Below are positions 1 through 11,105 of a stretch of DNA of 64,000 nt, piece by piece; position 1 is the stretch's first letter; every line of letters begins with the position of its first letter. A program made the position numbers and the translations under genes. The DNA lies in contig JAVTVX010000031.1 in NCBI GenBank assembly GCA_033439265.1, positions 12,685,001 to 12,749,000 on the forward strand. The letters run 5' to 3'. Source of the stretch: Dillenia suffruticosa (Eukaryota > Streptophyta > Magnoliopsida > Dilleniales > Dilleniaceae). Below the pieces are notes generated by a model. That model saw nothing but the letters and a program-made list of their open reading frames with translations, was not told where the DNA came from and did not search any database.

Positions 1-1080
1 CATAAACTCCTTACCCTCACGCCTTGCTAGATTTGGAAAGAGAAAAAAGAAAGATTTAGCTCATTAAATTTAAGTTAAACAAGTGATAAAAAGTATCGTG
101 TTACATTAATAAAACATACCAAAATTTTAGCTCTCTCTTCAACTCCAAAGATATTAGGTTAAGTTATCAAACCTCGCTGTAATTAGACCAAGAAGAGTCA
201 GAGACTCCAATTGATTCATTTTATAGAAACACCAAATCATAGAGATCTCCCAAAATATTTTGTGCCATTCGGAAGATGTTAAACAGTTAAGATTTGTGTG
301 AGAGAGTAGTAGTGTTACTGAAAGTGAAATCAGAGACTTTTTTTTTTGGGTCAGTGAGTTGAAAGACCAAATTACAGAGATATAATAGCTATTTTTTATT
401 ACATTACATACTTAATTTTCGTTTCTTAACAATCACAACCTTTAGTACAAATACTTTATTATATGTGAATAGTCATAAAAATAATTTATATAAAACCCAA
501 ATATTATTTTAAGTTACTGGGGAAGAGAGAATGTATATCTGTGTGTTGGAGTGTTTACTTGGCCAAGAGATATAGTTTTAGGAATTTAATTATTTGATAT
601 TTAATAAGAAAGAGTGGGACAATGAAAAAGAAAAAAAAAAGAAAAAGAAAAGCAAAAATCTATTTAAAAATGAAAATTTGCATTATAGTTTATGTATTGA
701 GGTTGCGCGACCACCCCCCGCAAGAGCGCCATCATTTCCACATATATGCACACCTAATGTTCACTTTCCTTCTCTATTTAAATTAAGTTTGGATCAGATA
801 ATTTATTAATAATCCTAATTTTAAAATATAATAATTATTAGTTTAATTAATATGTACATATATATCTCAACTTTAACATATTTATTATAACGAGTGAATA
901 TTATTATGGCAATGCATGAAAAGAATAATAAAACGGTTCCCTTTACCTTTTTTCCTAGCAAAAAGGGAAAAAAGATATTGGGATAAACACTACTATAAAA
1001 GTTTCGCACCCTAATATAAAAAACCAAAGAAGTATGAGGCAATGCTTAACCAACATAATTATAAAACATATTGTTGGAGG
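1..1080. other. unassigned repeat-derived DNA
   Basis: No coding region is supported here. Bases 1-110 resemble 58928-59040: both carry a CTCCTTAC/ACTCTCACGCCT stretch followed by a TTAAACAAGT-type block. Bases 186-500 resemble 30999-31168 (ACTCCAATTGATT, then CCAAATTACAGAGATATAAT, then TTATATAAAACCCAAATATT). These are two dispersed repeat families of unknown class. A T-run at about 340 and an A/G-rich run at 625-655 are simple sequence. Confidence 0.5.
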
Positions 1081-1606
1081 TAGATTTTTTCACAGAGAAT
1101 TGCTCCGTTGACCCAAGCGGAGAACCGATGCTGGTGAATCTTCTGGGTCTTCATAGATGATGAGATCTGTAAATATCACCGAAGGTAGCATCAGGGAGAA
1201 AGTTCCGATGTTCGGTTTAGAAAGAGTGGTGAAAAAAGAAAAAATAGACTGAGTAGAGTCATAAAATAGTCATTGTAGGCTCTATGTGATGAGTCTAGAG
1301 TTAAGTGTGTTGCATGCCTTTCATAGATTACCTATACCCAGTATATATAGTATGAGTATGCATAACAAGTCTCTATTGAAAAGTATAGAAATCTAAAATT
1401 TATCATGGAGAAATCGTTGAAGATCTTTGAAGATTATAAGGATTGTACTTAAAGATTTTTAGAAGACATAGAATCCTATTGATTAACATAAATTTATGCT
1501 GTTATGGAAGTTCTCTACTTTTTTCGGGAGTGATTACAAAAATCTCATTCCTTTTTAGGAAATGTTACTCTTGGAATTGGGAAAAATTCAAATCTTGAAT
1601 GATTAT
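1081..1606. other. unassigned left flank of the Sirevirus-like element
   Basis: No ORF or known family is recognised. This sequence and 13105-13876 would have been contiguous before the 11.5-kb copia element inserted. The last five bases, ATTAT at 1602-1606, match ATCAT at 13105-13109 with one C/T difference and are the likely target-site duplication. Confidence 0.5.
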
Positions 1607-3583
1607 TATTGATATAGTAGAGTTTTGATAATGAAAAATTAGAAGAAAAATAGTTCGAGAAAATAATAAACAGTTAAAAAATTCAGAAGTTTAGAGCACA
1701 GGTCGTCTTGCTTTGAAAACATATCGACCTGTGACACTCATACACATATACGCATCGACCCGTTTAATATTCTTGTCGATCTAAGATGAATGTTTTCTAT
1801 AAAAATATATGTCTGAACACTTCAACCTGAACAATGGATGTCATATAGATTAGACATTCTAATACATCGATCTAAGCACAAATCCTGTCGACATGAAACT
1901 ATAAGAATAGTGACATATTGACCAATTCACCTCCACACATCAACCAATTACTTTTGTGAACAGTGACACATCAACCTATTCTCTAGATACATCAACCTGA
2001 TTTCTAAAAACACATCAAGCTGATTTGCAACACATCAACCTGAACAATGTCATGTCCACCAATTTCATACTTCATGTCAATGAATTCAAAATCCAAATAG
2101 TAACACATCAACATGTTGGTTAGACATATCAACCTGATAATACTTAGTCAGAAACACACACTTCAACCTGTTACTATACTTGTCGACCTAGCCAAAACAC
2201 ATCAATCAATTTACTCAGACACGTCGACTAATTCAATAAATGAATAGTGACACATTAACCCTTAATGAATACATGTCGACCCGTCTATTATGTTTATGAA
2301 ATAAATGCACTTTGATATAGTAAAAGTCCTGTTGACCTGTAAAAACACATCGATAAATTAAATTCTCAGGTCCCCCAATCAAAATTTACACAGTAGCATG
2401 TCGATGTATATTATCAGATATGTCAACCTAGTGAGTGTCTGCTCATTAAGATATACGTCGATCCATTATCATCTTGTCGACACAACATATGCATATCGAC
2501 CAATTGACTTTCACACATCGATCAATTTATTATGTGAATAGGAATATGTCAATACATTTAAATGACCTGTCGACCTACTCTTCACAAAGTCTGAAATATT
2601 ATATATCGACACGGCTGAAAACTTGTCGACACATGTGAATACATTGACCAATTAAAAATCACATATCCACCAATTTTGTTAGCATAGTTCCTTGTCAACC
2701 GGAATAGTATCTTGTCGAGCTATTCACATAGAAATACACTAAGATTAATTTAAATTCAGGTTGATATACATAATAGACTTGACGACTTGCGTGTGTCTGA
2801 AACCAGATCTGGGAATATTTTTGAACCTAACGGACATCTTATTTTTTTGATTTATGAAATGTTTCATTTTCTATCAAAGCTAATGTTTGAATACAGCACA
2901 AACAAAGTTTGATTGGCCTATTTAAAAGAGTCGCCTGTAAAAAGAACGAAGATTCAGCACAAATGAAGGAACAGTTACAGAAGATGTAATTACAGAAATT
3001 AAATGCACAACGTTTGGATGTAAAAACCACTATCAACCCTCAACGGATCTATTCAATGCTTTAATAAATATTGAGAAGAAGAAAAACAGGGAGGGTTACG
3101 AGACACGACTTGAATTGAAAGCTCTTTTTGAATACTTACATTTCTGTGCACTTTAAAATTCTCAAAATTGTATTAAGTATCTCAATTAATTTTACATGCT
3201 GTCAAATCTGAGAAAAGCAAGTCTCAAATTCTTGACATTCATTTCATCGATTAATTCAAGTGTCAAAGACTAAGAAGTGTGTGACATTGCCTTAAGTCTA
3301 GAGAAGTCAAAATTCAGTTTGAGTAAGATTGACTTGTGGTATTTAGACGTAACACTGTATGAGGTTGAATTTAAATCTGTAATCAAGTTTATAAACTAAA
3401 CATTTAGTGAAAAATCCAGGGGGATCCTGGGAGTGGACGTACACTAGATTTGGTTGAACCACTATAAAAATTCTATGTGTCCTTTTTATTTGTCTCTCGT
3501 TTACTGTTACATTGTTTTTAAATTTCAAAAAGCTTTAAAAAATCAATATTCAGCTATTCTCTTCTCCCCTCTAGTGAATAACA
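1607..3583 (+). repeat. 5' LTR of Sirevirus-like element
   Basis: The repeat pairs with 11106-13104 along its whole length. The start reads TATTGATATAG where the other copy reads TGTTGACCTAG, so the canonical TG is mutated to TA here. It ends ...AATAACA immediately before the primer-binding site. From about 1700 to 2790 it is a dense irregular array of the motif CATCGACC / TTGTCGACCTG and decayed forms (CATCAACC, GTTGACC, GTCAACC), spaced about 20-40 bp. The last 700 bp is ordinary sequence and would hold R and U5. Confidence 0.9.
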
Positions 3584-3585
3584 AT

Positions 3586-3597
3586 TGGTATCAGAGC
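3586..3597 (+). promoter_or_regulatory. primer-binding site, initiator tRNA-Met
   Basis: TGGTATCAGAGC lies two bases after the 5' LTR. This is the standard copia primer site, complementary to the 3' end of plant initiator tRNA-Met, and it fixes the LTR boundary. Confidence 0.93.
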
Positions 3598-3642
3598 GGG
3601 TGTGTTGTTAAAAGACGTAACAGCTCAACACCAAGGATCCAA

Positions 3643-5469
3643 ATGGCAATCAATGGAAACAACGTACTAATTGAAGCTTGCTCAACTAACCATGCACCAT
3701 TCTTCAATGGAAGCAACTTCAGCTATCGGTAGTAAAGGATGCGCAACTTCATCACTATACAGGACCTAAATGTATGGGAAATTATCAAAGAAGGAATTGA
3801 ATTCCCCACTGAAGAGATAGATGGATTTCGTATGCCAGTAAAATTAAAAAATATGATTGTGGAACAAACGAAAACCTATCAAGCCAATTGCAAAGCCATC
3901 AATCTTCTTTACCTTGCATTGAGCGTCAACGAATACAATCGAGTCTCATCTTACATAACAACAAAGGAGATTTGAGAAAGACTTGAAGCCACCTACGAAG
4001 GAACTGACCAAGTACGTAAGAGCAAAATCAAATTGCTAAATCAAGAATACGAAGTCTTCAAGATGAAGGATGGAGAAGCAATCAGTGAGATGATCACAAG
4101 ATTTAACAAGATAACTAATGAGTTTAGACTACTTGGAAAAGGGATCCCTCAAGAAAACATGATAGACAAAATTTTGAGAAGTCTACCAAAGTCTTGTTAG
4201 CCTAAAGTAACTGCAATTGAGGAGTCCAAGAATCTTGAAACTCTGACAATGGATGAACTCGTAGGATCCTTGATAACCCATGAGATGAAGTTGAATGTGA
4301 AGGAGCCTATCAAAGAAGAAAGAGGCAAAGGAGTAGCCTTGAAGGTTGACAATAAGGAAAGCACATCCAACTCAGAAGGAGAAGATGATGAAGAGGATGA
4401 AGCTCTTCTGGCAAGAAAATTCAGAAAATTCATGATGAGAAGGAGGAGCAAGAACAAGTCATTTTTAAAAAAACCAGAAAAGAAAGAAGAAATCAGATGT
4501 TTTGAATGCAAAAAGTTTGGGCACATAAAAGCTGATTGTCCCTCTTTAAAAAGGGGTGAGAAGAATTACAAAAATGATCGAAAAGAGAAAAAAAAGAAAA
4601 AGGTACTTGCTGCATGGAGTAATGATGATTCAAGCTCAAGTGATAAAGAGCAAAACTAGGAACATGCAAATATTTGTTTCATGACAAATGAAGAATCTTC
4701 TGACAATAACGTAAACTCCACACTCTATTCATCATGCTCTGAATCTAAAAATAACTTTTCTATCTCTGAATTACGTGAGGCTTTAGTAGAATCACTAAAA
4801 GAATTAAAAAAACTCAAAAGGAAAAATAATTTACTAAGGAAGGAGCTGGTTGAAAATGTCAAAGTATCAGAGAAATCAAAAAGTGAAGTAAATGAACTAA
4901 AAAGAAAAAATGCTGAATTGGATCTGTATGTTGATGAACTTAAGAAGAAACTAAATGTTGAATGTTCAGAGAAAGATAATGACATTCTTGTAGATGAAAA
5001 CATACTTCTAAAACAAGAACTGGGTGAACAAAAAGAAAAGAATAGTAGGCTGAACACTATACTAATAAAATTCATCTCAGGCCAAGAAAAACTAAATGCC
5101 ATGCTAGGAATCCAAAGAGCTATGTTTGATAAGGCAGGATTGGGATTTAACCCTAACCAAACACAGAAAAGATTATATAGATTTTTTGTGTCAAATTCTG
5201 AAAATGCTAAACTAGAAAGATGTCACAAGTGCATGAAGGTTGGACACAAATATGAAATTTGTAAATTAAAAATCATAGTTTCAAATAATACTGAGAAACC
5301 AAGGGCACCTAATAGACACTGCACCTACTGCAAGAAGAATGAACATTCAATTTATGATTGTTGGTTTCTAAACTTTTCAAGAACAACCTTAAAATGGATC
5401 CCCAAAGATAAATTCATAGCTAACTTAGCCGAACCCAAAATGATATGGGTACCAAAGACAAATGTGTGA
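3643..5469 (+). pseudogene. gag polyprotein of Sirevirus-like element, with in-frame stops
   Basis: The reading begins at the ATG of 3643 and stays in one frame through to pol. The N-terminal part has the copia UBN2-type capsid core (RFNKITNEFRLLGKG, then a MDELVGSL segment). It is followed by an acidic/basic linker, a CCHC knuckle (CFECKKFGHIKADC near 4497-4540), a long lysine/glutamate-rich heptad-like stretch (about 4790-5090, probable coiled coil) and two further Cys/His clusters (near 5220-5265 and 5317-5365). A long gag with coiled coil fits Sireviruses. Stops sit at 3730-3735 (two in a row), 3973, 4198 and 4657; the reading also stops at 5467 before continuing into protease. The stop at 3973 falls where relatives carry Trp. 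Confidence 0.85.
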
Positions 5470-8400
5470 TTGTTCTTCACTATAGTGTACTTAAAGTCAA
5501 GAGAATTTCCTAGCAAGTCTATGTAGTGCATTGACAGTGGATGCTCAAGATACATGACCGGAGATGCATCAAAATTCTCTTATCTTGAAAGCAAAAAAGA
5601 AAGAAAGGTCGTGTTAGGAGAAAATTCAAAAGGAAAGGTTGTCGGCATAGGCAACATTTGAGGTAAGTCTTCTGAATCTCAAATTCAAAATGTATTGCTT
5701 GTTTCTAGATTGAAATTTAGCTTATTGAGTGTTAGCCAACTGTGTGATAAAGACTATTCTATACTGTTTGAAACTGATGCATGCTCCATTATTGATAAAT
5801 CCTCTAGACTTATAAAATTTATTGGTCATAGAAGAGGAAATATATATGCAATTGATCTAGATCTCTTAAAATTCTCAAATGAATCATGCTTAGTTGTTGT
5901 AAATAAAAATTCTTCATGGCTATGGGATAAAAGATTAAAATACGCTAGCATGGACACAATTTCAGAATTTGTTAAGAAAGATACGATTAAGGATCTTCCA
6001 AAATTAAAATTTAAAAAGGACAAATTGTGTGATACATGTATGAAAGGAAAGCAAACAAAAACATATTTTAAATCTAAAAATTGTGTATCAATAGGAAGTC
6101 CTCTAGAATTTCTTCATATTGATTTATTTGGATCTACTAGAACACAAAGTTTAGGTAGAAAACATTATGGGTTTGAAATCATTGATGATTACTCTAGGTT
6201 TATATAGATTTTGTTTCTTGCCAGAAAGGAACTAGTGAGGTATTTATGAGATTATGCAAGACAATTCAAAATAAGAAGGGAATGTCCATTAAGAGCATTA
6301 GAAGTGACATGGCAAAGAGTTTGAGAACAAGACCATGGATGATTTCTGCAGTTATTATGGGATTGACCATAAGTTTTCAGCTCCTAGAACTCTTTAGCAA
6401 AATGGGGTTGTAGAAAGGAAAAATAGAACCCTATAAGAAATGACTAGAACAATACTTTATGAAAATAATCTACCTAAGTTCTTTTGGGTAGAGGCCGTGA
6501 ACACTGTATGCTATATTTTGAATAGAGTCCAAGTGAGACCAATCCTAAAAAAAACTTCTTATGAACTTTACAAAGGAAGAAAACCAAATATCTCGTACTT
6601 TAAGGTGTTTGGATACAAATGTTTTGTCTTAAATAATGGAAAAGAAATATTAGGAAAAATTGATACCAAAAGTAATGAAAGAATTTTCCCGGGTTATTCT
6701 TTAGCACGCAAATCTTATAGATTTTATAATAAAAGAACCATGACAATGGAAGAGTCAATTCATGTAGAGTTCGATGAAGAAAATGATATCAATCAAAGAA
6801 TGTTGGATGATGAAGATGTATCTGAGAAGTTAAATAATATTAGTTTGTCTAATGAAATAAACAATCAAAAAGAGGAGTCAAATGATCTCACGGTGCAGGA
6901 GGAAAGAAATGAAATATAGCAGGAGTAAGAGATCAAATACCCTTAGATTAGGAAAGATGTAAATCTAGAAAACATAATTTGGTGCAATAGTTCATGAGTA
7001 AGAAGTAGATCTGCAATCAAAAATCAATGCGAGTATATATCTTTTATCTCTTCGAATGAATCCAAAAATGTGGATGAAACTTTAGAAGATGAACATTGGG
7101 TTATGGCAATGTAAAATGAATTAAATTAGTTTGAGAGAGACAAAGTATGGAATCTAGTTCCTAAACCTACAGATCAATCAATGATTGAAACCAAATGGGT
7201 TTTCAGGAATAAACTTGATGAATTTGGCACAATCACAAGAAACAAAACAAGATTAGTGGCCAAAGGTTACAGTAAAAAAGAATGAATTGATTATGATGAA
7301 ACTTATGCACCAATAGTAAGATTAGAATCCATAAGAATGTTGCTTGCCTTCTCCTGCTTTATGAATTTCAAGTTTTACCAAATGGATGTCAAAAGTATAT
7401 TTTTGAATGGTTACTTGAATGAGACAGTGTATGTTGAACAACCTCATGGATTTGAAGATCCTAAATGTCCTGAATATGTGTACAAATTAACCAAAACCTT
7501 ATATGGTCTGAAGCAAGCTCCTAGAGCTTGGTACAAAAGATTAAGTAACTTTTTGATAGAAATTGAATTTGAACGAGAGAAGATAGATACCACTCTATTT
7601 ATCAAGAAGAGAGATAATAATTTCTTGATCATATAAATATACATAGATAACATAATATTTGGAGGAACTAACACGAGAATGTGTGAAGAATTTGTAGTCA
7701 AAATGTAAAGAGAATTTGAAATGAGTATGATGGGTGAGCTGAACTACTTTCTTGGTCTGCAAATCAAACAATCAGAAGATGGAGTCTTTATAAATCAATC
7801 AAAATATGTAAGTGATTTAATTAAAAGATTTGGGTTTAGTGACTGCAAGGGAAATGCAACACCAATGAGCACAAATTTTAAGCTGGACAAAGATGAAAAT
7901 GGTAAGTCAATTTGTCAAAATTTTTACAGAAGCATGATTGGGTCATTGCTCTATCTTACTGTTTCAAGACATGACAAACAATTTAGCATAAGTTTTTGTG
8001 CTAGATTTCAGTCAGATCCTAAAAAGTCCCACTTGGTTATAGTCAAAAGAATCTTTAGATATTTAAAGGAAACAACACACTTAGGACTTTGGTACGATAG
8101 AAATTCAAGCTTTTAATTGCATGGGTTTTGTGATGCTAACTTTGCTGGATGCAAAGTAAATAGAAAAGGTACAAGTGACACTTGTCAATTTTTTGGAAAC
8201 ATGTTGGTATCATGGTCTTCCAAGAAGCAAAGTAGTATGGCTTTGTCAACGATGGAAGCTGAATATGTTTCAGTCGGATAATGTGTAGCATAGATTCTTT
8301 GGATCAAATACCAAATGAAAGACTACAGGCTAGATTTTGATTGTATACCAATCAAGTGTGATAACACAAATGCAATAAATCTCACAAAGAACCCTGTGCA

Positions 8401-8587
8401 TCACTTACGAACCAAACAAATAGAAGTAAGACATCATTTCATCCGTGATCATGTTCTGAAGAATAAGATTATTCTTGAGTATATTGATACCCAAAAACAA
8501 ATTGCTGATATCCTCACCAAACCATTAGATAAGAATAGGTTTTGTAAATTAAGAAGGGATTTGGGAATGATAGAATTAAAGAAATAA
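5470..8587 (+). pseudogene. pol: protease, integrase, reverse transcriptase, RNase H (defective)
   Basis: Domains run in copia order. Protease: DSGCSRYMTG near 5532-5561. GAG-pre-integrase: 5920-6080, keeping CDTCMKGKQ but with the usual WHRRLGH changed to WDKRLKY. Integrase core: HIDLFG (about 6115), a second Asp before GKEF (about 6310) and NGVVERKNRTL (about 6405-6435). Reverse transcriptase: about 7100-8110, with MDVKSIFLNG at 7383 and YGLKQAPRAW at 7503. RNase H: to 8587, ending in the QIADILTKPL signature. The frame breaks near 6220 and is restored downstream. The RT catalytic box near 7645 reads YIDNIIFGG where YVDDIIFG is expected, so the second catalytic Asp is lost. Stops are frequent. 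Confidence 0.88.
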
Positions 8588-8589
8588 AT

Positions 8590-9060
8590 ATGACAGAACG
8601 AGAAACAGAACATCATTTTTCTGAGAAATAGACTTCAGGTCGACCTATTTATCAAAATATGTCGACAAATTTGAAAATGTACAGAGACATATCAACCTGA
8701 TAGATGTTGGAGATATAAACCACGTCAACCTGATCACAAACTAGTACTTAGAACAAAACTCAAAAAATGACACACCGACCCGACTCTAATGATGTCGACC
8801 TGAGTAGCAGTAAGAAAGCAGGTCGATGTCTTTTTTAGTATGTTGACCTGATTGTACCAAATAGGTCGTTGTGCTCTTAAACTTGTCAACCTGAGTAACA
8901 TCTAATGGAATATTAACAGTCGGCACATCGACCTAATTAACCCTAACATCTAAAATTTTTAAACTTTTCATCTCCCCTCTGAAACCCAAACTTTCAAATC
9001 CAAAACCCTAACCTCCAAATCCAAACCCTAATCACTATTCCCTGTACGAATCCATCTCCA
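8590..9060 (+). repeat. inter-ORF spacer with GTCGACC motif array
   Basis: The spacer lies between RNase H and the extra ORF. Bases 8635-8940 carry the same GTCGACCTG / CATCAACCTG motif that fills the LTRs, at least ten times. The last 120 bp before the ORF start hold several CAAACCCTAA-like runs. No ORF was found. Confidence 0.75.
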
Positions 9061-10309
9061 ATGGCACCAAAGATGAAAATTCCTATCAAGAAGCCCTCGG
9101 AACCGTCAAAACGATCTTCGAAACCCACGAGAAAGGGTTTATCTTCTTCCGCGCAACTATCCAATCCACCTTCTAATCCTCCACAACCGGCACCGCAGTT
9201 CAACACTTACAAGTTTCAAACTATGAAACAAAGCGATTTATTCAACAAAGTGTTTGTGAAAAAGAAAGTTAATCATGGAAGGTTGATCGATTGAGAGTTC
9301 TTAAACAGGGTCGGATTTAAGTATAAAGAACACCTAATAGAAGTATGCCCTTCTTCTCTCTTATACCCTAACAAGTACATCCATGAGAAGGAAGTCAGAT
9401 TATTCTACAATAACCTAGAGGTTATCTGTGAAGAACCCATGAATGAGATGCGAATCACTATCGATGATCCTTATGTATCTTGTGCATTCAAAACCTTTGT
9501 GAATGGGAAGGAATTTAAGGTAACAACTAGGAAGATATGTGAAGATAATAGAATTCTATGGGTCCTATATGAAAAGTGTGAACCGTACATCAAGTCTCCC
9601 TATCTGGACAATGCTAAGGTGGTTTTTGGTGATGAGAATCTGAGTGTAATAAATACTAGTGTCACAGAACTTGAGTTTCATGAAAGGATTCTATACTTAA
9701 TAGTAAGTCATGTGTTAAGACCTAGAGGAGACAACTATACTACAAATTTGAAGGAAGACTTGTGGTTAATGGCTTGCATTATTAGTGGAAAGAATCCCGA
9801 TTTCCATGATATAGTTCTTCATTTTATGATCTCCACACATAGATCCGAAAACTCTCTCCTACCTTATGCTAGTATGATAACTGATATTCTGTCTAAGAAT
9901 AAAGTAGAATTGGAGAATGATTCAATTGTTGAATTGAGTGATAAAGATGCCATCAATGCATCCTCACTGTTAAGGGCAAGATGGATGAGCAATGATGAAG
10001 GAATATGGGTCAGAAAAGAATGAGGGATAGGAAAGAGAGGTTGAGAAGACCGAGGCTGAACCAGATGAAGAAACTGAACATGAACCAAGAAAGAGAAGGA
10101 CTGAAGAAAGAGACTCTTCTAGTATTCAACTAATCACACTTCAGATGATTTGGGACAAGTTAGAACATATGGATAGGAGACAGACTATGATCGGTCAAAT
10201 GTGCTATTTGAACAGAATGGATCTTTCCAATGTCCAAGAAAAATTGGATGCTTTGATGAAGGAGAAGGGGAAGCCAAAGAAGGATCCTAAACCATCGAAG
10301 TCCTTCTAG
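9061..10309 (+). pseudogene. extra ORF downstream of pol, plant-transposon-protein-like
   Basis: An ORF of about 415 codons starts at the ATG of 9061 (MAPKMKIPIKKPSEPSKR: basic, Pro/Ser-rich N-terminus). It then has a globular section (FYNNLEV, VNGKEFKVTTRKICEDNR, HVLRPRGDNYT, LWLMACIISGK) and an acidic/basic tail with a helical stretch ending at 10309. It has one in-frame TGA at 9292-9294 and a frame change between 10020 and 10040. The middle resembles the 'putative plant transposon protein' domain found beside many plant LTR elements; that assignment is from memory of the family. The position matches the env-like third ORF of Sireviruses, but no signal peptide or membrane segment is visible, so an envelope role is not supported. 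Confidence 0.65.
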
Positions 10310-10589
10310 AATAGGAATTTGTTTCTCTTTTCTGTTATCTAACCTTGTTTTCTAACTCTCTGAACCTTGGCTATGCTCTTTTATTTGTTCAAAGCCCTTT
10401 ATAGTTCTTTCTCTTTGGCAAATGGTTTGTGAATTGTATGATTGCTCTTGTTGCTGAAATGTGTATGTTGAATATGGTTGAGTTAATGAAGGGTTTTGCT
10501 ACTGAATCTGAAATGCATGTACTATGACCTGATATGTATGTTGGTCTTGAGGAGCATGACCTATAGTTTAAACATATTCCTGTTTTGTT

Positions 10590-11105
10590 GATGACAAAAA
10601 TGGGGAGAAGATTGAGTACATGTGCTAAAGTACTGATACTGATAAGAGCTGACATAATAAGGTGCTAAAGTACTGATGAATGCTATGTTAAAGTACTGAC
10701 ACTAATAAGTGCTAACATGTAATTGTGCTGAAATAAGGTACTAAAGTACTGATGAATGCTATATGTGAACTAATGCTAAACTAAAAGTATAAGTGCATTT
10801 GATGAATTTGCTGAATAGGAACATAAAAATATGTGTGTGCTGAGCTAAGATATCTAGGTATGCATCTAATGTGCTAAAAATGAGTATCTGAATATGTGTT
10901 GAAATATATATATATACAATGTGCTAATGCTAAATATCCTGATATGCTGGTATGAGTGCTGAAATGTGCTAAGTATGTGTGAAGAATGCTGGTGTGTTAA
11001 CATGTAGAGCACTCAAATACAAATGTCTAGAAATTATGATTTAAAATTACTAAGAATTATAGATTGGATACTAAAAGTTTTGTCATCATAAAAAAGGGGA
11101 GAGAA
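10590..11105 (+). promoter_or_regulatory. polypurine tracts and short-repeat spacer before the 3' LTR
   Basis: The plus-strand primer AAAAAGGGGAGAGAA at 11091-11105 touches the 3' LTR. A second purine tract, AAAAATGGGGAGAAG, lies at 10596-10610; duplicated tracts are a Sirevirus hallmark. Between them, 10615-11000 is a degenerate array of GTGCTAAAGTACTGATGAA-like units with no ORF. Confidence 0.75.

Noticed and set aside
1700..2790. CRISPR-like array of spaced repeats
   Set aside because: Spacing and repeat sequence are irregular, it lies in a retrotransposon LTR, and no cas genes exist; the genome is a plant.
9061..10309. Envelope gene
   Set aside because: The position fits, but no signal peptide or transmembrane segment is visible.
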